Positions 1 to 12,900 of a stretch of DNA of 64,000 nucleotides are shown piece by piece. The notes under the pieces are model-generated. The model searched no databases and was not told where the DNA came from. It worked only from the letters and a program-made list of their open reading frames with translations. The position numbers and the translations under genes are program-made. The first letter of the stretch is position 1, and every line of letters begins with the position of its first letter. The DNA comes from Aurelia coerulea (lineage: Eukaryota; Cnidaria; Scyphozoa; Semaeostomeae; Ulmaridae): NCBI GenBank assembly GCA_039566865.1, contig CM076959.1, positions 14,863,501 to 14,927,500 of the forward strand. Direction: 5' to 3'.

Positions 1-391
1 TGAAAGATTTGCTTGTTAGTTTCTTTCTTCCAACAAACATGCAATTAAAACATTGCAAACAAGAGCTGAGTGCTACTTCACTTTGACATGGGCGTGCGTC
101 TTTCCTCCTTGCAAATTCTCAAGTGGCCATTTTTCAAAAGTTATAGATCCTATGAAGGCACACAAAGTCACTATCTCATTTATACCCGACCATTTGTTTC
201 AGAGAAAATTTATTTTTTTGACCTGTAGCATTTTTCATACACCCTCACGAGAACGAAAGAGTACTGGTTGAAATTGAGAACAATTAAAGACATCTTTCGG
301 ATCATTTTTGTTTGATCATGGTTTGATTTTATTTGTGACAGCATCGACATGAAACCTGAACATTTATATTGCAAACTAGCATAGTTCAGGG

Positions 392-1182
392 GTGGCTCCC
401 AGTGGCGTAACGCAGTTTAGGCAACCTTAGTTCAAGAACTAAGGGCCCCCGACCAAAAGGGGCCCCCAACAAATTGTTCGTATTGTGTGCTGCTTGGCCA
501 TACTGTGATTAAAGTCTTCCTTATGCCATCCCAAAGGCTTTTACTAACCGACGTTGCTAGCACAGCACTGAATTTTCGTTCATTCCGTATAATTTGTCTC
601 AAAACTTTATTCGAGCAAGAGCACTTAATAGCATACTGTGACTTTGCATTATGTTTACTAAAATTCTTTTTAAGACTACTGTTCGCATGGATAGCTTTCA
701 GGTATAAAGGGAGAACACTTAGTCTGCACTAAATTTACTGCACCTATTGCACTAATACTATCCACAGAAGCTTTAAACAAAGGTTTCACACCAAAGAACC
801 TGCCATGGAGGATATTTGATGATAAAATTTTTGTGTGTTCAAAGTTATCTTCATCAAAAAGTGCAAAAGTACCGTCCGAACCTTTGAATATTGCCGTATT
901 TCTTTAAAAAAGATTCAGATATCATATAATTTCATACCGAAGAACAACAATTTGTTATGTAAACTACTTAGCTTGTTGAATTGCAATTCATATAAATGTG
1001 CTAAATTTACTGTTGATTTCTCCTATGTAAAAACTTACTTTTCAACATAACGTGGATTTTTCGAGATTTTAAATGGCATCATTTCAAACACCCACCACCC
1101 CGAACTCCCTTCCAACATAAGGGACCCATCTTATCAAACTCCTACTGGCCCCGAGTGTCTCCGTTACGCCACTGGTGGCTCC
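392..1182. mobile_element. hAT-like non-autonomous element with 8-bp target-site duplication
   Basis: The element spans 400-1174. Its left end reads CAGTGGCGTAACG and its right end is the inverted copy CGTTACGCCACTG. Perfect 8-bp direct repeats GTGGCTCC flank it at 392-399 and 1175-1182. CAG...CTG termini with an 8-bp duplication are typical of the hAT superfamily. The interior carries only short broken ORFs, so no transposase can be claimed. It lies about 1.9 kb upstream of the first lectin-like gene. Confidence 0.85.
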
Positions 1183-1235
1183 ACTCCAATCTGAGGAGGT
1201 GGCAATATACAGAATGGTCGCCAAAAGTATCAGGA

Positions 1236-1745
1236 GAGTAAAGAAAAAACGTCACCACGTTTGGTGGGCTGTAGAATAAAACGTACATGGCCGATATTCA
1301 AACTAAAATATTAATGTATCAGTTAAATTGGTTTTGTAAAATTTTGAATCGTTTACACCCAGAAATTATCAAAATGCTGGTAAGAGGTATTTTATGGGAA
1401 CGTGGATTCCACATTCAATCCTGATGATCCATCATTTACCTGCCATTAAAATCTAAATTCAATGCAATTCAGAAACAGAATTTGCATGTCAATAGCAAGT
1501 AAATCATGGACCAGAATCGAACGTGGAATTCTCATTCCCATAAAAAACTTCTTACTAGCATTTTGCTCCTTTCGGGGTCGAAACGGTCGAAAAGATGAGT
1601 GATTTTACAAAACGAAATTCTCGCATCTAAGTTAGCGCTTTGACTATACATTTTAATTAACATTTAATTAACTTTTTAATTTTGAATACAAGCCATTTAC
1701 GTTTTCTTCCACAGCCCACCAAAAGTGTTAACTTTTTTTACTCAC
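1236..1745. repeat. Foldback (inverted-repeat) element
   Basis: The two ends are inverted copies: GTTTGGTGGGCTGTAGAA near 1259 pairs with TTCCACAGCCCACCAAAAG near 1711-1729, and pairing extends outward to about 1236 and 1745. Inner parts also pair. No coding sequence is visible. A degenerate relative lies at about 6600-6900 inside gene 1. Family not assigned. Confidence 0.65.
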
Positions 1746-2081
1746 TCGGTAGATATGATGGAGGGTGCGCCGAAGCCGCATCAAAAATGTTGGATGCCTG
1801 CTTGGGAATACACTTTGGCTTGTTAATTAACTTTAGTGTCTATAAGTCGACTGGGTGAGTCAATAAAAAGAATCCCTGTTTGAAGAATAGCCATTCCCTG
1901 AATATCAAAATAATGACATTGGAAAACAAGCAGACAAGTTCAAATGGACCTCAACATCCCCCTGACTGAAATCGGCCTTTCCATTCTGAAATTATGAGGA
2001 ATTTTCTCCAGAAAGCTCTTTCAAGAATTCTTGAAAACAGGTTCAAAACAGCGACCAACATTTCCCGTCTCTTTCAGAAGC
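1746..2081. other. Unannotated spacer
   Basis: Nothing recognisable between the foldback element and the small hAT-like MITE. No convincing ORF, RNA or repeat structure was seen. Confidence 0.5.
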
Positions 2082-2266
2082 CTTATCTCCAGGGACGTAG
2101 GAAGCATCTCAAACTTGGAGGGGCACGACACTTCGAGGGCATTTTTTCCATTAAGCTAAAGGGGCATTTCCTGAAATCAAAAAGGGCACTTCTTTGTTTA
2201 TTTCAAAATCTTGGGGGGGCACGTGCCCCCAATGCCCCCCCCGGTTCCTACGTCTCTGCTTATCTC
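2082..2266. mobile_element. Short hAT-like MITE (CAGGGACGTAGGAA family), copy 1
   Basis: The element is 2090-2258 (169 bp). It starts CAGGGACGTAGGAA and ends with the inverted TTCCTACGTCTCTG. Direct repeats CTTATCTC flank it at 2082-2089 and 2259-2266. It is too short to encode anything. A second copy lies at 40479-40656. Confidence 0.88.
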
Positions 2267-2639
2267 AATGATTTCAACACATTATAATATGTGTTATCCT
2301 CTCAGGAAGATGAAATCGTGCGGAATAAAGTTGTTTTGCCCCCAGAGATGATATTTCATCTCTCAAAGGGATACCACGTGCCAAAGCATGTACAAGTCAT
2401 TGCTATTAGGCTTACACATAGGAGAAATTTGTTCGTGATATTTTGCAGTTTTTTTAAGTTTTGTGGAGGGGCTTCCTCGAGAAAATATCTTAAAATTTCA
2501 GAACAGAATGGCCGATTTTAGGCAGGTAGAATTTAGAATATATTTGAACATGTTCACTATTGAATGCCATATTTGGCAACAGTATTGCCTTGTTATCGAG
2601 GGATCTGTGGTCTTTCAAACAGGGATTCTTTTTTTTACT

Positions 2640-3022
2640 CACCCGGTCCGGTATGAGTATGGCTTTATAACAATAACTGACCTTTCCATAACAACAACAA
2701 AATGGAACTTGCCACCTTGCAACTTGGAATACTGTTATCACCCTATCATTGAGCTTTTCAGGAGAGACCATGAATACTGAATACTGATACAAATCCAGTT
2801 CAAAACAGTTGATGAATAGAATTTACCTGCATTTTAAATTTTTGCATGCATTTTAAATGAATTTTTAATTGTATTTAATACATAATTTAGAGATAAATTA
2901 GCGTACCAATAAAATCGATGACAACTATTTATGGTACTGCGAAAACAATGACTTAATGAACTACAAAACATAACAGTGAGCCATTTAGCAAACAGATATT
3001 GACATGAATTTAGTTGGTGCCA
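2640..3022 (+). other. Upstream flank of gene 1, shared with gene 2
   Basis: By eye this stretch aligns with 18050-18440, the corresponding flank of gene 2. Shared landmarks include TACATAATTTAGAGAT near 2878 and 18354, and similar spacing to exon 1. This shows that the tandem duplication included upstream DNA. No ORF of note. Confidence 0.6.
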
Positions 3023-3030
3023 TATATAAG
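3023..3030 (+). promoter_or_regulatory. Candidate TATA box of gene 1
   Basis: TATATAAG lies 71 bp upstream of the ATG at 3101, which would give a short 5' UTR. The aligned position upstream of gene 2 lacks about nine bases including this motif. Confidence 0.55.
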
Positions 3031-3076
3031 GGTTCAAACACATCTCCTACTGCTCCCGATCGGATGAAATGATAAA

Positions 3077-3955
3077 GTGCTTCTCAAAGAATTGCATAAG
3101 ATGATTTTGGCACAGAAACGCATTTTTTGGTTTGCAAGGTATGTGAAGATAATTTGTCTCCCTAAGAGACACATTGTTAGCAGGAGAGTCTGCTGTATGT
3201 AAATTATTCACCATTCGATGTGTAAGAACGTATGGATTCCACCAATGTACAAGTAATTGGCAAATATTATAAAGTGCTTCTGAAAGAATTGCGTAAGATA
3301 ATTTTGGCACAGAAAAGGATTCTTGGTTTACAAGGTTTGTTAAGGTTACAGTAAACGTCTGCAGCACAAGATGTTTTCTCTCACCAAGACACAAACTATT
3401 AGCAGGAGAATCTACTGTATGTAAATTATACACCATTCGATGTGTAAGAACGTATGGATTCCACCCATGTACAAGTAATTGGCAATTATTGTAAAGTGCT
3501 TCTGAAAGAATTGCGTAAGATAATTTTGGCACAGAAAAGGATTCTTTGGTTTGCAAGGTTTGTTAAGGTTACAGTAAACGTCTGCAGCACAAGATGTTTT
3601 CTCTCACCAAGACACAAACTATTAGCAGGAGAATCTACTGTATGTAAATTATACACCATTCGATGTGTAAGAACGTAGGGATTCCAGCCATGTACAAGTA
3701 ATTGGCAAATATTGTAAAGTGCTTCTGAAAGAACTGCGTAAGATAATTTTGACACAGAAACGGGTTCATTGGTTTGCAAGGCTTGTTAAGGTTACAGTAA
3801 ACGTCTGCAGCACACAATGTTTTCTCTCACCAAGACACAAACTATTAGCAGGAGACTCTACTGCATGTAAATTATACACCATTCGATGTGTATAACTATT
3901 CGATGTGTTATACACCATTCGATAAGAACGTAGGGATTATACATGTACAAATATA
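3077..3955 (+). repeat. Tandem array of exon 1 and its flank (4 units of about 197-230 bp)
   Basis: Units begin at about 3077, 3274, 3496 and 3719. Each contains an exon-1-like sequence. Only the first retains ATG (3101) and a GTATGT donor. Units 2-4 have ATA in place of ATG. Unit 2 has lost a T within the exon. Units 2 and 3 have GTTTGT and unit 4 has GCTTGT at the donor position. Long ORFs on the opposite strand here are repeats of one another and have no independent support. Confidence 0.8.
3101..3138 (+). CDS. Gene 1 exon 1: start of signal peptide
   Basis: ATG at 3101 begins MILAQKRIFWFA plus two bases of the next codon, then donor GTATGT at 3139. Joined to exon 2 the split codon becomes AGC (Ser13), and the hydrophobic stretch continues as IFVSLVIV. 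The same arrangement in gene 2 supports this start. The exon is far too short for an ORF scan. Confidence 0.8.
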
Positions 3956-6900
3956 GCAAATATTGTAAAATAATATTTTCAAGGCAAAGTCATCGCTTAA
4001 AGAGTGTACCACCTACAAAAGCTATTTTGCACCCTTGCATTTATTCTAACAGAATCTTACTTATATCAACAGAAATTGCAGATCCTAAGCTGCCAAAAAC
4101 GATGTCTCGGATCTTTAAAATTCCTCTTTTCGTTGAAAATATCCGTTTTAAAAAAATTGAGCGTTGAAAAACAAGAATACGACAAGCGTAACCTTTTTGA
4201 AAATTCAATAATTTTCATTAATCGGAGGACGGAATGCTCTAATAGATGATTACGCTAAAGATGGCGGCGAGGAATTTTTCACCATGATGCACTGCAATCT
4301 AATTACGATTCTTTAACGATTCTATAGGAATTCGATTAAAGAACGCAGTGCATCTTGGTAAAAAGTTCCTCGCAGCCATCTTTAGCTTAATCGTCTATTC
4401 TCTTTTGATATTTCAGCATATTCGTATCCTTGGTGATAGTAGACTGTTGGATCATTCGCAAATCGTGCGTACAAGAAGCAGATTTCTCTAACATCATTGT
4501 AGGCTATGCTTTGGAAACCCATGTCATTGCAACTTTCAGTTCCCTCAACCTCGCTCGATGCAAAGAAAACTGTGTTGACGATTTCAGATGCAGATCTATT
4601 AACCATGCTAATGATAATTCTGTCTGCGAGTTAAATGACCAGATTGCTAAGCTTGCAACTCCGGCATTTTTGAAGATTAAATCTGGATGGACATATCACA
4701 GTACCAACCATGCAGTTAGAAATGTAAGTTAGACTACGTCATATTCTAAACGATATCTCGCTCAAACTGAACAGTAGTTTTATACGATTCCCCTAAATTG
4801 TTGCGTTTAATTCAGAATTTTTATTGTAAGCTGTGTAGCTCATCTTCATTTTGAGTATAATGCTTCAGTATTGCTCCGTATTGGTGTCAAAGTTAATGTC
4901 GAGGCAGACCTTTACTTTGCTACTTTTTGAGTCAGAAATATGAACAGTGTTTCAAACTCTATTGTCCGCCGACAACCAGGTGTCCCGAAAAAATGTATAC
5001 GGATTCGGTTGACCCCAGCGCTGTGCATTTAGCTTCAATCAATGTCTAATTACTCTCAAAATTTTCTTCCATAGTTAACTTAAACATACATACCTTCTTT
5101 GTTGATACTGGTACTTTGAGAGCAGGCATGTTAGTTTTGAAGCTCAAATTTGCCTCTTCCTGCAAACCAGAGCTTTGAGCCTTTTGGCCTAAGCAATTTC
5201 TTAAGGCACAGCGTATGAATCAACAACAGCCTTGATAGAATTTGAACCGTATTGGATCTTGTGTTATTTTGTTTTCCACAAGTCACTGCCAGTCACCCAC
5301 TGGGAAGCTTCTTAATTTTTCATTAATTTCAGTTCTTAATTTTGATGTGCTTCAGGAATTTGCTTAGGCCAAAAAGGCCAAATCTCCGGGTTGCAAGTGG
5401 ACGCAAATTTGAGCTTTCTTCGTGACATACGTGTCTCTGAACAGTTCTATCCTTGGCTCACTAAGGATCTTAAGCTTATGTCTGCTGCTAGAGATAAGCT
5501 GAAGAAACAAGCGGTTCGCTCAAACTCTAATATCTTGATGCAAGCTCATCGGCAGATGCGCAACAAAGTTAACAAACTTAATACAGAGTCTATGCGTGAG
5601 TATTTCTCAAATAAGATTGCATCGCATAATGGTGACCTTAAAAACACATGGAAGACAATTAATCCTGTTTTGAACAAAAAGGTTTGGTTTCCCCTCTTCG
5701 TCATGTTAGTGACGCAAGCAAAGGCATGCGCTGATTGGTCAATTCAATTGTGTACTAAATTTAAATTGAGTTGAATTGAATTGATTCTTAAAAAGCTGTT
5801 GTGTTTAGCTCCATCCATTAACTTCAAAGATTTAAAATTATACAGCCTCGCGATTGCAGCTTGGGTTGCAAAGCCAAAATCACTGCAAGACTGCAAAGTA
5901 TTATGGGAGTAAAAGGTCGTTAATCATACATTTAGCGTGGATTCGACGTCCATGCAAATAAAAACTATTCTATTTGCAGATTGGACCTGTTTGCCGGCAT
6001 CAAAACCCATGTCCACTCACGAGCTACTGCATGGACATTTGCTACTGTCCTGGCTATCAATGCGTAGGTATGTTGATCGGGCAAAAGTTAAAGGCACACT
6101 GTCGTGACGCTGATTGGATGAATGAGACAACATAAAAGAATAGAATTAGGCAGGCTTCAGTAATTTCGCCTTACACTGAAATTCGTGAAGGCGATAACGA
6201 TTTGATTCTCTGTATTCTCGAAACAAAGTATGAACATACAGCATAAAGCCTGGTTTCCATTTAATCGCTACGATCGTTTGGATCGCTGTGAAGGACTCCA
6301 GCGATTGGGATCGTTGTGATCGCTGGTGGGTCGCTGGAATAGAGCAAGGTTCTATCCCAACGATCCTGATCGTCGCGATCGCTACGATCGTTCGTGCATG
6401 TTTCCATAAGATCGCTGGGATCGCTGGAGTCGCTTACAGCGATCCAAACGATCGTAACGATTATATGGAAACCAGGCTTAAAGGCGTGGTAATTATTCAA
6501 AGGCGAGGTCATTTGTTAGTGATTTCAACATCACAAGTAGCCAATCACATCCACGACAGTGTGCCTTTAAGCGAGGAAAAGGAAAAGTGAACACGTTTAG
6601 CACGCAGTGTTTTGAAAAGTACATGACTGGCATTCAAAAATGAAATGTTAATCTATCAGTCAAAGGCTAACTTAGAATTGACAAATTTGTTATGTAATTC
6701 ATCTTTTAGACCCATTAATTAGTTAAATGCTTGTAAGAGCTTTGTATGGGAATGAGAATTCCATGTTTGATTCTGGTCCATGATTTTACTTGCAATCGAG
6801 ACATGAATTATATTCTGCAACTGACAATTGTATTGTCTTTTTATTTGAATGGTAATTAAATCATGGACTAGAATGGAACGTGGAATTCTGGTCCCCCTTA

Positions 6901-9900
6901 AATGCTTAGACATATCCTCTTTCTTTCGATATGTGCTTTATTGCTCTTAAAAACCATTTCTGGAATGCACAACGAGCGAGCTAGCTACCTGGGTTTCAGA
7001 GCAACTTTTGCGTCTTGTTCTGTTCTTGTTATTGAATTGAAAAATCTTATTTCACAATCCCAGCTTGACCATGTGTACCACACCCTTGTCGAGAGCCATT
7101 TACGATATGCCAATGTCATCTTATATTTGTAGAATCGTCCAAAATAAAAATTGAATACCTTCGAACGTCTGCAGGATAGAGCCTGTTCTATTATTAATAA
7201 GGCAAGAATAAAAGACGGTTGGTCTCATAACTGGTAGGCCGTCGAACAACTAACAAAATGCGATTGATCAGTTATGACATACAGAATAATCAACAGGCAA
7301 CGTTGCAAATGTAACTAAAACCAAATTTGATACGCCAGCTATGGCACTTCTGCACAGTTTAAATTGGCCAACTGCAAGTAATATCATTAGAAGCGCAACT
7401 GCCACTACCATGTGCAAATCACAAAATGGTCTCGTACCTGAGTATCTTCCAACTTGTTTGTCAAAGATTCGACTCGAAATGTCAGAAAACTGAAAATACT
7501 GAAACTGATCTTTCCCTACCCTTGCTGAGAACGAACAATGGGCAAATGGCTAGATCTTTTCGTGGACCTAAGCTTTGGAATTAGCTTGAACTTGATGTCA
7601 AACAGGCACCCTCCCCTCCCTTGCCACCTTCAAGAATAGATTCAAAAACGGATGAACTATAAATGCTTATTTTGTTACTTTTCTGTAGTAGATTTATAAT
7701 TAGTAAAGATACATATAATCAAAAGAACCAAATGTGCCCTCCCGGTTATCACCATACTGGATGCATGGCAACTCGTGAACTTGGGCACACGATGTACGGT
7801 TACACATTGTTGTTGGTATTCAAGAACCAAAAAGAATGTTCAAGCGTATGTCTCGTTCAATTCCTACCCTGACCATCCCCCCCCGGGACACCCCCGGGCA
7901 TTTGCACGAAAAATATTCCCGGCCCCCGGGCATTTGACCGTAGATTTTTCCCCGGCCCCCGGGCATTTGAATAGCATTTGACTAGAACAGGAGCTTTTGC
8001 AATATACAGTAACTGGGAATATGGCATTTTCTCATTGCCCGGCCCCCGGGCATTTGACCACCGATTTTTCCCCGGCCCCCGGGCATTTGAGCAAGGAATT
8101 TTTGTTGACCCCCGGGCTGCCCGGGGGGGGGATGGTCAGTAGACCAGGCTGTACTGGCGCTAGGTACCACTTTTCGGCGGAGAAATTGGGACTATGATTT
8201 TTGGATAGCTCTAAGCATTGGTATAACGAAAATCGATGGTAAACGGGAAGTTTGTAATGATCTTGCGCGAAACGCGTCAATTACCGTTCGGTACTTAGGC
8301 CCAACGCGCGGCTTTTTAAATTTTCAATCCTTTCTTAACAAGCGAATGCATGTGATGCATTTTATGCCATTTCTTGGCTGTATAATCGTCTTTCGCATAA
8401 AATTAATGTTATTAATTCAGAAAATATCGAAATTTACCGAATCTACATGGCAATTTGACCATATGATGTCATTTTTATGTGACGTCATCACTGCAAACGA
8501 AATATTTCGCAACTGACGATCATGACGTTCTATTCTGGAAGACCTTGGGTGGGACGTCGTTTGTTGATTACAAAGACGCCTATAAAGACGAACCAAATAC
8601 TTCATTCCTGTGGACACCTGCAAATCCCGGACGGTTGCAAACAACGGACAGGCTGTTTCCTTTATTCATGCTAACATCTTCAGTATATTGTGGCACTGTA
8701 TCAGGATCTTGATTAAAGTATTTGCAAGGGAAAAATTAGGTGGAACATCATGTTTCTGGCCACTTTTGTACTTGGATCTTGTGCAAACTCAGCGTTTCAT
8801 TCATTTGGCGGTTCAACATAACTATTTTGAGATACGACTTCATTGCTAGAAGTTCTATTTGCCATTGTATTTTGCACCAGAAAATGAACAAGGCTGACCA
8901 TGGTTTGATTTCTATCTGGGACTGAAAAGTGCAAGTTCAAGAGTCATTTCGGGATACTACCTATCAGAAAGGAGAACAAATGATCAGCAGAGATGCCATG
9001 ACATCAGGAGTGAGCAAGTGCTTTGTTGGCGACAGTTGAGTTATTTTGAAGTGGACGTTGAATCGTTCAGAGCAAGTAGAAAATTCCAAAAATACTTGCA
9101 GAGGTGAACAGGGCTGCCAGCACTTACAAACATCTGTGACTATCATATATCTAGCAGACAGAAAAATTCGTGAAGCGTATCATCAAACGGTAGAGATATT
9201 CAAACAGGAGCATGTTAGCGAGCGTTTTTTTGTCTAAATCTTGAGAAAGAAAAGACTGTTGCTTTGAGTTCTGGCAGCATTGCTCTTGGAGACCATATTG
9301 CTGCCGGACTACTTTTTTAAGGAGATGTCTTGGCGAGGATGAGAGCCAAAAATTCTGTCAAGAATCCCTTGAGTCCCGTCAAGTCAAGTTTCGCAATCCG
9401 ATCAAAATATCCTTGGAGTATTACCTCCCTTTAGCAAAGAGAGGGCAAGCTATAAACTTTGAGAGAGAACTTGAATACACTTTATGCCCAATTCCGCTCA
9501 CTTGGCAAACCTGCACGATTCAAGAAGATTCATCTCAAAAGCAAGTTGATCCAAGTCATTGTCAAGAAAATGAAGAGCCCTGTGATACACCAAGGGGAAG
9601 TCAGTCCTAAAAGCCAATCGCGTCTGTGTCCTTTGTCAACATGTTGGCAAGTTTTGTTTGCATAACACAAGCAGCAGAAACATACAAAGATTCAATGTAA
9701 AATTTTTTGAAGCAGCTGCTGTCTGGATATAGGCGAGCTGACATTGTCGCAGCTACATACGAAGAAGTCTCCCTAACATCAGCCGAAAGAAACTCAAGTT
9801 GAATTCAGCAAAGTGATTATTTCATCAAACAAGTCAAAGGTTTCCTCGGAATTTCCGTGACTTTTCAACTTGTGATGACAACGAACGGCAATTTATGTTT

Positions 9901-12900
9901 CGTATGAGGGTTACCATCGTTGCAACCAGGGCGAAGGCATTTAATTTGCCACACTGCTAGAAGATCTGCTCCTCAAAGGTAATGACTGCTGCAAAGTGAC
10001 ACTTGCCCTGTGCGAAATTAAAGCGGAGCTAGCTAGCAAACAGGAAGAGGCTGGTCCAAAGCTTCTACTGCACTGCTACCACGTGTTGAGCGTCCATCCT
10101 CTCAAGAACGTTATTATAAGATGGTATAACAAAGATAATACAGATATCGTTGTCATCAAGCTAAATACGTTGCTTGACCAGCAAGACAGAGTTTATCTCG
10201 ACAATGGAATAGAATGCACCACAAATTACTTTAGCTTATTAATATCGACCTTTCTGATCCATTGAAGAAATGCATGTTAGGTTTGAACACTTTTACAGGT
10301 AGTGACTATATATGGTACATAGGAAAAGCAGCTTGCTAGAAAATTGCAGCAAATAATCCAAATTTTTAACAAACTAACTTATAGATCTAGATCACTTGGT
10401 TTATCTTGGGACTTAGCTGGAAGAATTAGCTGATATTCTTGAGCAATATGATTGGTTTCTGTACGGCAGTGATATAAAATTTTCGAACGCAAACACATCA
10501 ATAAAAGGAGATCAATATATCACATTGCCAGTCAATTTTATCATTGCATTCAAAGAGCACAAATCCTGTCGCTAGAATTTTGAGTTTGTTGCAGAAACTA
10601 ATTCTGGAAGTACCCGAATTCACTCTGTCTGTTTTGTCTGTTTGAAATGGAAAACTTGAAACTCATTCGATGAATGAGAGGTTTGAACAGTGTTCTTCTA
10701 TATCAACTTTTCTGAGACGGACAAAGCAGTTGATGTGATTGACATGGGCAGTGACAACAAAGTTTAAGAATTATATTCATCCAAATTTAACCTGTATATG
10801 TAAATAGCCGAATAATTTTAGCCTCGTTGTACATAGAAAGGGAACAACTGAGCTTCCGTGTTCTAAACTCATGTGATAATGAACTCAATATATAGCGTCA
10901 TATCATAGTATAACAGCTTTGCAAGATTTTTATTGAAACACTTTTGCGTCCTCAAACTCGAGAGAGAGAGTTCATCCCGTAGAAATAGAATATTTAGAAC
11001 TATTCATCCAGCGCAAAGACTGACTAGGAATCTGCAAAAGCTATGATATAGAAACATGTTTAATTCAAGAAATAAGAAGCTCAAAGTATTGTGCTAAAAT
11101 TCATCATGGAACGTCTTGTCTCCCAGGTTGATCTTCCGTATCAATCTTTTCCATTGTCTGTTGTTTCCAATCGTGCGGCATTTCCAGGTGTCTGCAGGCA
11201 CGGGGAATTCAACTTCATCCGTTTTTATAATCAATAAATGAGGTTCTCACAAACTCTTATAAGGGTGAGCATGCTGAACATAAGTTACGAAATTTTTCAT
11301 TTTGCAATGATGACGTCACATAAAAACGACGTCATATGCTCAAATTGCTCTATAGATTCGGTAAATTTCGATATTTTCTGAATTAATAACATTAATTTTA
11401 TGCGAAAGACGATTATACAGTCAAGAAATGGCATAAAAGGTGTCACATACTTGCGCTGTCTAAGAAAGGATTGAAAATATAAAAAACCGCGCGTTGGGCC
11501 TAAGTACCGAACGGTAATTGACGCGTTTCGCGCAAGATCATTACAAACTTCCCGTTTACCATCGATTTTCGTTATACCAATGCATAGAGCTATCCAAAAA
11601 TCATAGTCCCAATTTCTCCGCCGAAAAGTGGTACCTAGCGCCAGTACAGCCTGGTCTATCAGCCATATCGTCCAAATAATGATTAATTGCGCTTTGGGAG
11701 GTTGATAATATTGTAGTTGCATCTCTTGGAATAAAATAGACTTTAGTTTCCATCACGTGGAGCCAATTTTTGTGACGCTATGATCGTTTTAAAATCAGTG
11801 GTCGATTGTTACAATTGCCCCCGTAACATGGGGTAATTGTAACACATGGTTAGAGCAATTGTTACATATCTTTAAAATCATTACAAGCGATTATTGCACG
11901 ACTCTTGGTTTTTCCTTACACGAAATGTAACACTAGGTAGCAGATTATTAATTGCCGTAAAAATATCAAATTAAGAATAAGACGTGGTATTTATTTCTTC
12001 GTAAATTTGGGTGCATCAGTTGAAAAAAATTGAATCGATTGAGAAGTTGTTTTTTGTGTACAAATTTAAACTTTTAACTCTTTAATAATGCATGGATGCA
12101 CATTTTTCGACCAGATTAGAAATTGAATCAAATCCAAGCCATCGGCCATCTTACACCGGGGCAATTGTAACAGCGTGTTACAATTGCCCCTGACTTGGTC
12201 AGCTATCGTTATTTCCTATTTTCACATCAAAGCTGTGGAGCTTAAAGTTTTAATGTAGTTTTGATCCTCAATAGATGTCTTGTCTGTGATGTGAAAATAA
12301 CATTTTTACTCAAGAACAAAATCTTTCAGACACAAATTCACAGTGAAAGCACGTTTTTACTTTCGTGCTCAAAAGCATGTTTTCCCACGGAAATTTTGCA
12401 AACTTGGCTGAACATTCCTGAATCTCAAAGCGTATTTAGAGTGTTAGAAAGAGCATGTTCTGTGCAAAGATCAGATTGTTTGCATTTTTCTGCAAGGCGC
12501 GGGAGCCAGTGTTACAATTGCCCCGCGTTACAATTGTCCCCAATCTCCCCTATATAATTTTAACTGACTGTATATATTGTATTAATGCAACCAGGATATT
12601 CAACTTTAAAATTCGTTTATTACTTAACCAGCCCAACCGGGAATAGAATCCCCTTGTCTGCAATCACTACCCGCTTTGTACTGGGGTATCAATCAAAAGC
12701 AACCTATTCCAGATTTACATTACTGTAGTGTCCCGCATATAAGAAACAACTTTTTCAATTTCAGGTCCGATGCGTTTCTTATAAGATGAGATAAACTTAC
12801 AAATCAGGGTAAAGTTTCTTATTGCAAAAATCACGTACTATCGATCAATTACTCGGATATTAGCTCTATGATTGTGATACAAACAATTATATTTTATTCC

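Noticed and set aside
3047..3817. Overlapping minus-strand ORFs of 97-169 codons as a gene family
   Set aside because: They are antisense readings of the tandem exon-1 units of gene 1 and repeat each other.
8136..11662. TCAG as a 4-bp target-site duplication of the long-inverted-repeat element
   Set aside because: The left TCAG is also the end of the adjoining GC-rich MITE, so the match may be accidental.
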